Origin: JAJPGZ01 sp038229295
GTDB taxonomy: Bacteria > Verrucomicrobiota > Verrucomicrobiia > Chthoniobacterales > UBA10450
Length of the DNA: 52,928 nucleotides
NCBI GenBank assembly: GCA_038229295.1
Contig: JBBROO010000019.1
Location: 1 to 52,928, forward strand
Direction: 5' to 3'
The translations under genes were made by a program, and so were the position numbers. Below are positions 44,162 through 52,581 of this stretch, one piece after another. The notes beneath the pieces were generated by a model. It made no database searches. It saw only the letters and a program-made list of their open reading frames with translations, and was not told where the DNA came from. Positions within the stretch are counted from its first letter, which is position 1. The number at the start of each line of letters is the position of its first letter.

Positions 44162-44436
44162 ACAAATGGCGTTACCGAGCCTCGCCGCGGTTCTGGCGGA
44201 ATTTTAGGAAGCTCTCTCCGCGCCAACAAGAAGCCACCCGCAGAACCTGGCAGATCTTTAAAGACGATCCATTCGACGCCCGGTTGGGCACTCATAAGAT
44301 CAATTCGCTATCGGCGATCTTTCGCCGGACGGTGTACGCGGCGGTGGTGGAAAGTGATTTACGGGTGACCTTCTATATCGAGGGCGACATGGTTTTCACG
44401 ACGAACATTGGCACACACGACATCTATCGGACATGA
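44158..44436 (+). CDS. RelE-superfamily toxin, third toxin-antitoxin pair
   Basis: 92 aa from GTG 44158. WRYRASPRFWRNFRKLSPRQQEATRRTWQIFKDDPFDARLGTHKI, ending with VTFYIEGDMVFTTNIGTHDIYR, fits the small RelE/YoeB/HigB-type fold with a basic first half and an H-D-I-Y-R end typical of these toxins. Coupling to the upstream antitoxin supports the call. Confidence 0.75.
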   Translation: MNKWRYRASPRFWRNFRKLSPRQQEATRRTWQIFKDDPFDARLGTHKINSLSAIFRRTVYAAVVESDLRVTFYIEGDMVFTTNIGTHDIYRT

Positions 44437-44509
44437 TGCGCTGAAGCTGACGCGGCTCGTCCGTTGGCGCGACTCGACAAGGCTCTGCGAGCAATTAAGC
44501 TGGGAGCCG

Positions 44510-44839
44510 ATGAACTTGCCCGTCGCCTCACTGGGAGAACCTCTCAACGACGTCTGCCGTCGCTTTCGGGTGGAACGGCTTTATCTGTTCGGCTCTGCCG
44601 CAGACGGGCGCTTCAACTCTGAGCGCAGCGACCTGGATTTTCTGGTGACTCTCGAAGAACAACCGCCCGGTGAATATGCCGATAACTACCTCGGCCTCGT
44701 TCAGGCATTGGAAAAATTGTTCGGCCGTCCCGCTGATTTGGTAACCGAGCGCTCCATTCGCAATCCGTATTTTCGCGAAACCGTTTTCGCCGCTCGCCAA
44801 CTTCTTTATGAACGTCGCGACGAAAAAGCTGCTGCTTGA
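44510..44839 (+). CDS. MNT-type nucleotidyltransferase
   Basis: 109 aa from ATG 44510. The motif LFGSAADGRFNSERSDLDFLV gives the GS-x10-D-x-D nucleotidyltransferase signature of MNT proteins, which pair with HEPN proteins as toxin-antitoxin systems, the MNT being the AMP-adding antitoxin. The frame opens 34 codons earlier but that part overlaps the RelE-like gene and lacks similarity. The partner HEPN gene downstream is truncated. Confidence 0.8.
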   Translation: MNLPVASLGEPLNDVCRRFRVERLYLFGSAADGRFNSERSDLDFLVTLEEQPPGEYADNYLGLVQALEKLFGRPADLVTERSIRNPYFRETVFAARQLLYERRDEKAAA

Positions 44840-44891
44840 CGTGCGCGAGGCAGGCGAGAGCATTCTTCAACACACCGCTCGGCTTTCGTAG
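44808..44891 (+). pseudogene. Truncated HEPN-domain gene
   Basis: ATG 44808 overlaps the end of the MNT gene. 27 codons read MNVATKKLLLDVREAGESILQ and HTARLS, then TAG. This is the first helix of HEPN partners of MNT proteins (L-L-D-I-R-E-A-G-E-x-I-L-x-F-T pattern), which are normally about 110 aa. The rest is missing, so the toxin is dead and the MNT gene is an orphan. Confidence 0.6.
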
Positions 44892-44917
44892 TCGCCCGAT
44901 CCTGTCCGAGAAATTTG

Positions 44918-44941
44918 CGACGGTCACAGACCGCCGCTACA
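44918..44941 (+). repeat. 24-bp inverted repeat, left copy
   Basis: The reverse complement of 47853-47876, exact over 24 bases (ends CCGCCGCTACA). The two copies flank ftcD and hutI. A shorter related word (GCGCCGCTACAG) occurs at 47905-47916. Probably a REP-like dispersed element. Confidence 0.8.
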
Positions 44942-44969
44942 GGAAGAGCGACAAACTAGCTACTTCGGA

Positions 44970-46661
44970 ATGCAAAAACTCATCGAATGCGTGCCGAATT
45001 TTTCGGAAGGCCGCGACCAAGAGGTCATTCGTCAGATAACCGCCGCGATCGAATCAGTCGATGGAGTTTCATTGCTCGATGTCGATCCTGGCGCGACCAC
45101 AAATCGCACGGTCGTGACTTTTGTCGGGAGTCCGGAAGCCGCGATCGAAGCCGCGTTTCGCGGAATTAAAAAAGCGGCCGAGTTGATCGACATGCGCAAA
45201 CACAAGGGCGCGCATCCGCGTATGGGCGCGACCGATGTTTGTCCATTCATTCCTGTGAGCAACGTGACTTGGGAGGAAGCGATCGCGTGCGCGAATCAAT
45301 TGGCAAAACGCGTCGCCGATGAATTAAAGATTCCCGTTTATCTTTACGAAAAGGCGGCGAAGAATCCGGCGCGCTCGAACCTCGCCGACATCCGCGCCGG
45401 CGAATACGAAGGATTCGCGGCAAAAATAAAAGATCGGCAATGGAAGCCGGACTACGACTCGGCGTTCAACGAGAGATCGGGCGCGACCGCGATCGGCGCA
45501 CGTGAATTTCTGGTCGCATATAATGTAAATCTCAACACGAAGGCAGTGCGGCGTGCGAACGCGGTCGCGTTTGATGTGAGAGAAAACGGCCGGGTCAAAA
45601 CCGATGATGGCACGCCGACAGGAAAACCGGTTCTCGATGAAAAGAACGAACCGGTCCGTGTTCCCGGAATGTTGAAGCACGTCAAAGCGATCGGTTGGTA
45701 CGTGGGGGAATACGGCATCGCACAAGTATCGATCAACCTGACGAACATCGACATCACGCCATTACATGCGGCTTTCGATGCCTGCTGTGAATCGGCGAGC
45801 AAGCGCGGCTTGCGCGTGACTGGTTCGGAAATTGTCGGGATGGTGCCGAAGAAATGTCTGGTCGATGCCGGGAGATATTTTTTGCGCAAACAGAAATGGT
45901 CGGAGGGCGCGGCCGAAGAAGATTTGATCGACATCGCGATCCGCTCGATGGGATTGAGTGAGTTAAAGGCTTTCGATCCGAAAGAAAAAATTATCGAACT
46001 TAAGATGGAATCAGACGCTTCAAAAAAATCTCTCGTGAAAATGGACCTGCGCCAGTTCTGCAACGAGACCTTGGGCGATTCGCCGGCGCCGGGTGGTGGA
46101 TCGGTCGCGGCGTTGATGGGGGCGCTCGGGGTTTCGTTAGGCGGGATGGTGGCCAATTTGTCGGCGGGCAAACGCGGTTGGGAAGAGAAGCTCACTTATT
46201 TCAGCGAATGGGCGGTGAAGGCGCAGCAACTGAAAGACGAGCTGCTGTTTCTGGTCGATGAAGACACGGCCGCGTTTAACAAAGTGATGGCGGCATTCGC
46301 GTTGCCCAAAGAATCGGCTGAGGAAAAATCAGCGCGCTCGGCCGCGATCCAATCGGCTAACAAATACGCGTCGGAAATTCCGCTGCGCGTGATGGAGACG
46401 GCGTCGAAGGCGTATCCGGTTCTGGCCGAAATGGCGGAGCAGGGGAATCCCGCTTCTGTTTCAGACCTGGGAGTGGGGCTTCTGGCGGTGCACGCTTCTG
46501 TCGCCGGTGCGGCCTTGAATGTCCGAATCAATCTGGGCGGATTGAAAGATGAGAAAGTAAAAACAGGTCTCCGAGATCAAATGCAGAAACTTCAAGCCGA
46601 CTCCGAATCGCAATTTAATAAGATTAATCAAATCGTTGAGAGCAAGCTGAGCGGATCGTGA
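44970..46661 (+). CDS. ftcD: Bifunctional glutamate formimidoyltransferase / formimidoyl-THF cyclodeaminase
   Basis: Moves the formimino group of formiminoglutamate to tetrahydrofolate and deaminates it, closing histidine degradation. 563 aa: formiminotransferase domains over about residues 1-330 (IECVPNFSEGRDQEVI; HKGAHPRMGATDVCPFIP; GEYGIAQVSINLTNI), then the cyclodeaminase domain from about 350 (FCNETLGDSPAPGGGSVAALMGALG). This fused form is like the animal enzyme. hutI starts within its stop (GTGA). Confidence 0.95.
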   Translation: MQKLIECVPNFSEGRDQEVIRQITAAIESVDGVSLLDVDPGATTNRTVVTFVGSPEAAIEAAFRGIKKAAELIDMRKHKGAHPRMGATDVCPFIPVSNVTWEEAIACANQLAKRVADELKIPVYLYEKAAKNPARSNLADIRAGEYEGFAAKIKDRQWKPDYDSAFNERSGATAIGAREFLVAYNVNLNTKAVRRANAVAFDVRENGRVKTDDGTPTGKPVLDEKNEPVRVPGMLKHVKAIGWYVGEYGIAQVSINLTNIDITPLHAAFDACCESASKRGLRVTGSEIVGMVPKKCLVDAGRYFLRKQKWSEGAAEEDLIDIAIRSMGLSELKAFDPKEKIIELKMESDASKKSLVKMDLRQFCNETLGDSPAPGGGSVAALMGALGVSLGGMVANLSAGKRGWEEKLTYFSEWAVKAQQLKDELLFLVDEDTAAFNKVMAAFALPKESAEEKSARSAAIQSANKYASEIPLRVMETASKAYPVLAEMAEQGNPASVSDLGVGLLAVHASVAGAALNVRINLGGLKDEKVKTGLRDQMQKLQADSESQFNKINQIVESKLSGS

Positions 46662-47857
46662 AGTCTGTCGCTGTTCTGCACGCGTCGCAGCTTGTTACGG
46701 TTGTCGGGCCGGACCTCGGAATTATTCGCGACGGCGGAATGCTCATTCGCGACGGCAAGATCGACATGGTCGGCTCGAGCGGAAAGATCGACAAGAACGT
46801 CGATGAGGTAATCGATCTCGGCGGGCGCGTTGTTGTTCCCGGTTTTGTCGATGCGCATACGCATTTAGTTTTTGCCGGGAATCGACTTGATGATTTCGAG
46901 CGGCGCGCGCGCGGCGAATCCTACGAACAGATCGCGAAAGCGGGCGGCGGCATTTGGTCGACGGTGGAAAAGACGCGCGCGGCTAACGATGTCGATCTTG
47001 CAGCGCAAGCGAAGAAGCATGCGAATTGGTTTTTGCAATGCGGCACGACCACGGTGGAAGCGAAGTCGGGATACGGACTGACGCTGGAAGATGAATTGAA
47101 AATCCTGCGCGTGATCCAGCGAATCAATCAGGAGACGCCGTTGGAATGCGTGCCGACTTTTCTCGGCGCGCACGCGATTCCGCGCGAGCAATCCGCAGAT
47201 GAATATGTCGATCTTGTGGTCAATGAAATGTTGCCGCGCGTCGCGTCGGAAAAACTGGCCGAGTTTTGCGATGTCTTTTGTGAACGCGGTTATTTCAATA
47301 TCGAGCAATCCCGCCACATCCTAACGAGTGCGAAAAAGCTCGGCCTGAAGCTGCGCGGTCATGTCGATCAACTAACGAACTCAGGCGGAGCGAAGTTAAT
47401 GGCGGAGCTGCACGCAACTACCGCGGACCATCTCGAGAAAACGGATGAGCAGGGAATTGCGGCGTTGAAGTCCGCGAATGTCCAGCCGGTTTTGCTGCCG
47501 GGTTCCGTTTACGCGTTAGGATCGACATCTTATCCGCGCGCGCGTGACATGATCGACGCGGGACTGGAAGTGGTGTTGGCGAGCGATTTCAATCCCGGTT
47601 CGTCGCCGACGGTGTCAATGCCGATGGTGATGTCGCTCGCGTGCACGCAAATGAAGATGTCGCCGGCGCAGGCATTGACGGCGGCGACCATTAACGCGGC
47701 TCATTCGTTAGGTCGGGCTGATAACATTGGCTCGCTCGAATCGGGAAAGCTGGCCAACTTCGCGGTGTTCGATTGCGAAGATTATCGCGAGCTCGCGTAT
47801 TGGTTTGGATCGACACGCGCACATTCGGTTTACGTGCGCGGGGAAAGCGTTCTGTAG
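46658..47857 (+). CDS. hutI: Imidazolonepropionase
   Basis: Hydrolyses imidazolonepropionate to formiminoglutamate, between hutU and ftcD in the pathway. 399 aa with the amidohydrolase metal site DAHTHLVFAGNR (about residues 67-78), TTTVEAKSGYGL, GHVDQLTN and ASDFNPGSSPT. GTG start coupled to ftcD. Four dispersed motif copies lie inside, two of them 27 bases apart (46757 and 46784). The stop overlaps the right 24-bp repeat. Confidence 0.96.
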   Translation: MKSVAVLHASQLVTVVGPDLGIIRDGGMLIRDGKIDMVGSSGKIDKNVDEVIDLGGRVVVPGFVDAHTHLVFAGNRLDDFERRARGESYEQIAKAGGGIWSTVEKTRAANDVDLAAQAKKHANWFLQCGTTTVEAKSGYGLTLEDELKILRVIQRINQETPLECVPTFLGAHAIPREQSADEYVDLVVNEMLPRVASEKLAEFCDVFCERGYFNIEQSRHILTSAKKLGLKLRGHVDQLTNSGGAKLMAELHATTADHLEKTDEQGIAALKSANVQPVLLPGSVYALGSTSYPRARDMIDAGLEVVLASDFNPGSSPTVSMPMVMSLACTQMKMSPAQALTAATINAAHSLGRADNIGSLESGKLANFAVFDCEDYRELAYWFGSTRAHSVYVRGESVL

Positions 47858-47876
47858 CGGCGGTCTGTGACCGTCG
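47853..47876 (-). repeat. 24-bp inverted repeat, right copy
   Basis: Exact reverse complement of 44918-44941. It overlaps the hutI stop codon, so the repeat supplies the last codon and terminator of that gene. Confidence 0.8.
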
Positions 47877-47927
47877 GACGAAAAATTAATGCGACGCTCA
47901 GAGAGCGCCGCTACAGTATCGGCCTTC

Positions 47928-49265
47928 ATGAAAGTCGACGTTGAAAAGCAGCCGGATTCTACTTCCACGCTCTATATCCAATTGCCGCCGGAGGAGGTGT
48001 CGAAGGAATGGGACGAGATCACGAATTCGTTCGCGCGGTTTGCCAGAATTCCTGGTTATCGGCCGGGGAAAGCGCCGCGGCGCGTGATTGAGGCGAAGTT
48101 TAAAAAGGAAATCCAGGATGAGCTGCGGAAGAAGTTGGTCTCGAAAAGTTATCACGATGCGATCGAGCAGAAACAGTTGCGGGTGGTTTCCCTAACGAAC
48201 CTGGAGGACGTGCAGATTGGCGATGATAAATCGATGCGGTTTCGCGCGACGGTGGTGACGGCGCCGGAATTCGATTTGCCGGATTATAAAAACATCTCGG
48301 TGGAGCTGCCGTCGGCGGAGGTGAAGGAAGAAGATGTCGATCTTGCGCTGGAGCGGGTGCGCGACCAGTCGGCGGATTTCGTGGATGTGCCGGAACGCGG
48401 CGCGCAGATGGAAGATTTTGTGGTGATTGATTTCGAAGGTTCGGTGGATGGGAAGCCGATCGGCGAAGTGGCGCCGGACTCGAGCAAGACTTTGCAGGGC
48501 GGGAAGAAGTTTTGGTTGCGGTTAGCGCCGGATAATTTTCTGCCAAAGTTCTGCGAGCAGATTGTCGGGCAGAAAAAAGGCGAGACGCGAAATGTGATTG
48601 TCGATCTTGCGGCGGATTTTCTGGTGAAGGAATTGGCGGGGAAACAGGCGAGCTACAGCGTTTCGTTAGGCGAGATCAAACAGAAGGTGCTGCCGGAATT
48701 GAATGATGAATTTGCGGCGAAGCTGATGCCGGGGAAGACGCTGGGTGATCTTCGGCACGCCCTCGAGCACGATCTCGAGCATGAGAAGGAACACGAGTTG
48801 GAGCAGGCGAAGGAAGCGCAGATCGTTAGGCATTTGCACGAGCAAACGAAGTTCGATCTGCCGCCAAGTTTGTTGCGAAATGAAACGCGACGCGCGCTGG
48901 GCGAATTGGTGCAGCGCAATCGTGAGCGCGGGATTTCCGATGAGATGTTGAAGGGGAAAGAGAAGGAGCTGGTGGAAGGCGCGGGCGGATTGGCGGCGCA
49001 TCGATTGAAAACGAATTTCATTCTGAGTCGCATCGCGGAGCGGGAGAAAATCGAAGTTTCACGTGAAGATGTCGATCTTCGGGTGCGGCAGGAGGCGGCG
49101 CGTTACAATGTGTCGGTCGAAAAAATGCGCAAAGAACTCGATGAACAAGACGGGCTGAATGCGTTAGCGGAACAGATACTGCTCGGTAAGGCTCTTGATT
49201 TCCTGAAGGCGAATGTTAGCGTCAAACCGCAGGTAGACGCTGCAATTTCGAAAGAAAAATCATGA
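47928..49265 (+). CDS. tig: Trigger factor
   Basis: Ribosome-associated chaperone and prolyl isomerase. 445 aa from ATG 47928 (MKVDVEKQPDSTSTLYIQLP); a start 13 codons upstream lies in the repeat region and is less likely. The ribosome-docking signature ARIPGYRPGKAPRRVIEAKF is at about residues 34-53. The FKBP domain covers about 150-245 (DFVVIDFEGSVDGKPIGE), then the long helical arms. The tig-clpP-clpX order is common. Three dispersed motif copies lie inside, two reading DVDL in unrelated places. Confidence 0.95.
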   Translation: MKVDVEKQPDSTSTLYIQLPPEEVSKEWDEITNSFARFARIPGYRPGKAPRRVIEAKFKKEIQDELRKKLVSKSYHDAIEQKQLRVVSLTNLEDVQIGDDKSMRFRATVVTAPEFDLPDYKNISVELPSAEVKEEDVDLALERVRDQSADFVDVPERGAQMEDFVVIDFEGSVDGKPIGEVAPDSSKTLQGGKKFWLRLAPDNFLPKFCEQIVGQKKGETRNVIVDLAADFLVKELAGKQASYSVSLGEIKQKVLPELNDEFAAKLMPGKTLGDLRHALEHDLEHEKEHELEQAKEAQIVRHLHEQTKFDLPPSLLRNETRRALGELVQRNRERGISDEMLKGKEKELVEGAGGLAAHRLKTNFILSRIAEREKIEVSREDVDLRVRQEAARYNVSVEKMRKELDEQDGLNALAEQILLGKALDFLKANVSVKPQVDAAISKEKS

Positions 49266-49966
49266 GCGGATCGAACGAAACTTTTGCGCAATCGGTGCTG
49301 ATTCCGATGGTAGTGGAACAGACCGGGCGCGGTGAGCGCAGTTACGATATTTACTCGCGTCTGCTCAAAGACCGCATCGTTTTTCTCGGCACTCCGATCG
49401 ACGATCACGTCGCGAACCTGATTATCGCGCAGTTGCTTTTCCTGCAAATGGAAGATGGAAAAAAGGACATCAACATCTACATCAACTCACCCGGCGGTTC
49501 GGTAACGGCGGGCCTTGCCATCTACGACACGATGCAGTTTTTGACGTGCGATGTGACGACATATTGTTTGGGAATGGCAGCGAGCATGGGCGCGGTGTTG
49601 CTCTGCGCAGGGACGAAAGGGAAGCGATTTGCCTTGCCGAATTCGGACATCATGATCCATCAGGTCTCGGGCGGCGCCCACGGGCAAGCGAGCGATGTCG
49701 AGCGTCAGGTTGATTACATGTTCAAGCTGAAGAAGCGTTTGATAAGAATCATTTCGCAGCACACCGGCAAACCGGAAGAGCAGGTGCGACTCGATTCCGA
49801 TCGCGATTATTACATGTCGGCAGCGGAAGCGAAGGACTACGGATTGGTCGATGAAGTGATCAAGTCCCGCAAGGAAGTGAAGCTTTTGGACGGCGCGGCC
49901 TCAGCCTCCGGCGACCGTTCCGCAGCCGTCGCGGAGGCGGCGTTGCCACGGAAAGTGGGGGAATAG
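49262..49966 (+). CDS. clpP: ATP-dependent Clp protease proteolytic subunit
   Basis: Serine peptidase of the Clp complex. 234 aa, with a C-terminal extension beyond the usual 195-207. Active Ser108 is in LGMAASMGAVLL, His133 in DIMIHQVSGGAHGQ, and the Asp lies in the DSDRDYYMSAAEA region. The ATGA overlap with tig and the short gap to clpX indicate one operon. Confidence 0.97.
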   Translation: MSGSNETFAQSVLIPMVVEQTGRGERSYDIYSRLLKDRIVFLGTPIDDHVANLIIAQLLFLQMEDGKKDINIYINSPGGSVTAGLAIYDTMQFLTCDVTTYCLGMAASMGAVLLCAGTKGKRFALPNSDIMIHQVSGGAHGQASDVERQVDYMFKLKKRLIRIISQHTGKPEEQVRLDSDRDYYMSAAEAKDYGLVDEVIKSRKEVKLLDGAASASGDRSAAVAEAALPRKVGE

Positions 49967-49990
49967 AAGCTGCTCAAATAAGAGGGAAAT

Positions 49991-51274
49991 ATGGCCCGAG
50001 CCTCTAACCTCACCATGTGCTCGTTTTGTGGCAAGAGCCACGCCGAGGTCCGGAAATTGATTGCCGGTCCGGGCGTTTACATTTGCGACAGCTGCATCAA
50101 TGTCTGCAAAAGCATTCTCGATAAGGAGCTGACGGAGGATGCGCGGCGGCAATCCTCGAACATTCGCGTGCCCAAGCCGGTGGAGATCCGGCGGTCGTTA
50201 GACCAATACGTCATCGGGCAGGACCTGGCGAAGAAGACATTGTCGGTGGCGGTGCATAATCATTTCAAACGCGTCCTGCAACCGCCGGCTCCAGCTGCTG
50301 ACGGCTCGACCGCTTTCCAACCTGATCCGCTTTCCGAGGTAGAGATCGAGAAGAGTAACATTCTTCTCGTTGGCCCGACCGGCTCGGGTAAAACTTTGCT
50401 CGCCAAAACGCTGGCCAAGATTCTCGATGTTCCATTTTGCATCGCCGATGCGACGACGCTGACGGAGGCCGGTTACGTCGGCGAAGATGTCGAGAACATC
50501 ATTTTGCGTTTGCTCCAGAACGCCGACTACGATGTGAAACGGGCGGAGATCGGCATCGTATATATCGACGAGATCGACAAGATCGGCCGCAAGACCGACA
50601 ACGTCAGCATCACGCGTGACGTTTCCGGCGAAGGTGTCCAGCAAGCGCTGTTGAAAATTCTCGAAGGATCGACATGCAACGTTCCGCCGCAAGGTGGCCG
50701 CAAGCATCCACATCAGGAATACATTCAGGTCAATACCGAGAAGATCCTTTTCATCTGCGGCGGCGCGTTCGTTGGGCTCGACAAAATTGTGCAGAAACGC
50801 ATCGGCCAAAAAGTGATGGGATTTGCCAGTCCGACGCTCGAAGCCGAAGAAGCGATGCGCAAAGCAGCGGTGCGACATGTCGAACCGGAAGATTTGCTCG
50901 CCTTCGGGATGATCCCAGAATTCATCGGGCGTTTGCCGGTGGTGAGCTCGCTCGACGCGTTGACCGAAGACGAGATGGTCCAGATTTTGACCGAGACGAA
51001 AAATGCAATGGTCAAGCAGTACACAAAGCTGTTCTCCATGGAAGGTGTGCGGTTGACGATGACGAAGGATGCGCTGCGCGCTCTCGCGGCGCTCGCCGTC
51101 ACCAAAGGAACGGGCGCGCGCGCACTCCGTTCCATGCTCGAGCGCATCATGCTCGACATCATGTATGACGTGCCGAGCCGCGAAGACATCGCGGAGGTCA
51201 CGATCAATCGCGCGGTGGTTGAAGGCAAAAAGCTGCCGTTGGTTCGTAAGAAGCAGGACAAAGACGCGGCTTGA
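49991..51274 (+). CDS. clpX: ATP-dependent Clp protease ATPase subunit ClpX
   Basis: AAA+ unfoldase that feeds ClpP. 427 aa. N-terminal zinc domain (CSFCGKSHAEVRKLIAGPG, CDSCINVC), Walker A GPTGSGKT (residues 128-135), Walker B IVYIDEIDKIG, and the ClpP-binding IGF-type loop region. SKSEFIGR-like sensor sequence appears as MIPEFIGRLPVV. It follows clpP by 24 bases. Confidence 0.97.
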   Translation: MARASNLTMCSFCGKSHAEVRKLIAGPGVYICDSCINVCKSILDKELTEDARRQSSNIRVPKPVEIRRSLDQYVIGQDLAKKTLSVAVHNHFKRVLQPPAPAADGSTAFQPDPLSEVEIEKSNILLVGPTGSGKTLLAKTLAKILDVPFCIADATTLTEAGYVGEDVENIILRLLQNADYDVKRAEIGIVYIDEIDKIGRKTDNVSITRDVSGEGVQQALLKILEGSTCNVPPQGGRKHPHQEYIQVNTEKILFICGGAFVGLDKIVQKRIGQKVMGFASPTLEAEEAMRKAAVRHVEPEDLLAFGMIPEFIGRLPVVSSLDALTEDEMVQILTETKNAMVKQYTKLFSMEGVRLTMTKDALRALAALAVTKGTGARALRSMLERIMLDIMYDVPSREDIAEVTINRAVVEGKKLPLVRKKQDKDAA

Positions 51275-51336
51275 TTCGCTGCTGGTCGCTCTAACGTTGA
51301 GCCGGGCGGCTTTAACGTTCTATTGTCGATCTTTGC

Positions 51337-52581
51337 ATGCGTATTTTCCTGGTCAACACCGGTTCTGAATTACTTCTCGGCGACGTGCGCGATGCGCATC
51401 TCAGTTTCATCGCGCACGAAATTCTACCCCTCGGTTTGCGCATTGCCGAACAGCGCACGGTTCCGGATGGCGCGGCCATTCGCGAAACCCTCGCGGACGT
51501 TTTTCCGCGCGCCGACATCGTTTTCGTAACCGGCGGACTCGGACCGACCACGGACGATATCACGCGCGACATTGTGGCTGAGCTATTCGGGCTGCAATTA
51601 TGGCACGACCAAAAAGTGATGGCCACAATCACCGAACGCCTAACGAGACGTCGGATCGAGATAACCGATCGAATCTCGCGACAGGCCAACGTTCCGGAAG
51701 GCGCCGCCGTTTTGCCTAACGACAACGGCACGGCGCCCGGGCTTTATCTTCGCAAAGACATCAATGCCGCCGCCGTGCGCTCGCCACATCTTTTTCTATT
51801 GCCAGGGCCGCCGCGGGAGTTGCAACCGATGTTTCGCGAAAGTGTGATGTCGATCTTGCGATCGATCGCGCCGGCTTCCACGCTTGTTCGGCGGCTCTAC
51901 AAGATCGCAAATACAGGTGAATCGATTATCGAAAAAGCAATTGGTGAGGAAATCCTGGCCGTGCCCGGCGTCGAACTCGGCTACTGTGCGCGACCTGGCG
52001 AAGTCGATGTGCGGATTGTCGGCGAAGCCGCGGCCGTGGCGAAAGCGGACGAAATCATTCAGCGCGAGATCGGATGGTCGATCTTTTCGAGCGATGACGA
52101 AACGCTCGAACAAGTCATCGTGAAACTGTTGCGGCAGCGTACGCAGAGCCTGGCCTTGGCCGAGTCATGCACTGGGGGGTTGCTCGCAAATCGCATCACC
52201 AACGTCTCCGGCGCGTCGGAAATCTTTTTCGGCGGGAACGTGGTTTACGCTAACGAAGCCAAGATCGACATGTTGAATGTCGCGGCGGAATTGATCGACG
52301 AACACGGCGCGGTCAGTGAGCCAGTTGCGTGTGCAATGGCGGAAGGCGCGCGCCTGCGTGGAAGATCGACATATGCACTCGCCACGACGGGAATCGCCGG
52401 ACCGAACGGAGGTTCGGCCGAAAAACCAGTCGGCACGGTTTACATCGCGTTAGCTTCGCCCGAGGAAACCATCGCGCAGAAGTTTTTGTTTCTGACCGAA
52501 CGCGAAACGTTTAAGCAAATGACCGCGCAAGCGGGCTTCGAATTATTGCGGCAAAAGTTATTGTCGATCTTACGAGATTAG
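51337..52581 (+). CDS. cinA: CinA-family nicotinamide-nucleotide amidohydrolase
   Basis: 414 aa with the two-domain CinA layout: an N-terminal MoCF-like domain (TGSELLLGDVRDAHLSFIA; VFVTGGLGPTTDDITRD; LLPGPPRELQPMF) and a C-terminal NMN deamidase domain from about residue 255 (LALAESCTGGLLANRITNVSGAS; TTGIAGPNGG). It recycles NMN and is named for its link with competence. The start ATG 51337 comes 3 bases after a dispersed motif copy. Its stop overlaps the convergent transpeptidase gene by 4 bases. Confidence 0.93.
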   Translation: MRIFLVNTGSELLLGDVRDAHLSFIAHEILPLGLRIAEQRTVPDGAAIRETLADVFPRADIVFVTGGLGPTTDDITRDIVAELFGLQLWHDQKVMATITERLTRRRIEITDRISRQANVPEGAAVLPNDNGTAPGLYLRKDINAAAVRSPHLFLLPGPPRELQPMFRESVMSILRSIAPASTLVRRLYKIANTGESIIEKAIGEEILAVPGVELGYCARPGEVDVRIVGEAAAVAKADEIIQREIGWSIFSSDDETLEQVIVKLLRQRTQSLALAESCTGGLLANRITNVSGASEIFFGGNVVYANEAKIDMLNVAAELIDEHGAVSEPVACAMAEGARLRGRSTYALATTGIAGPNGGSAEKPVGTVYIALASPEETIAQKFLFLTERETFKQMTAQAGFELLRQKLLSILRD

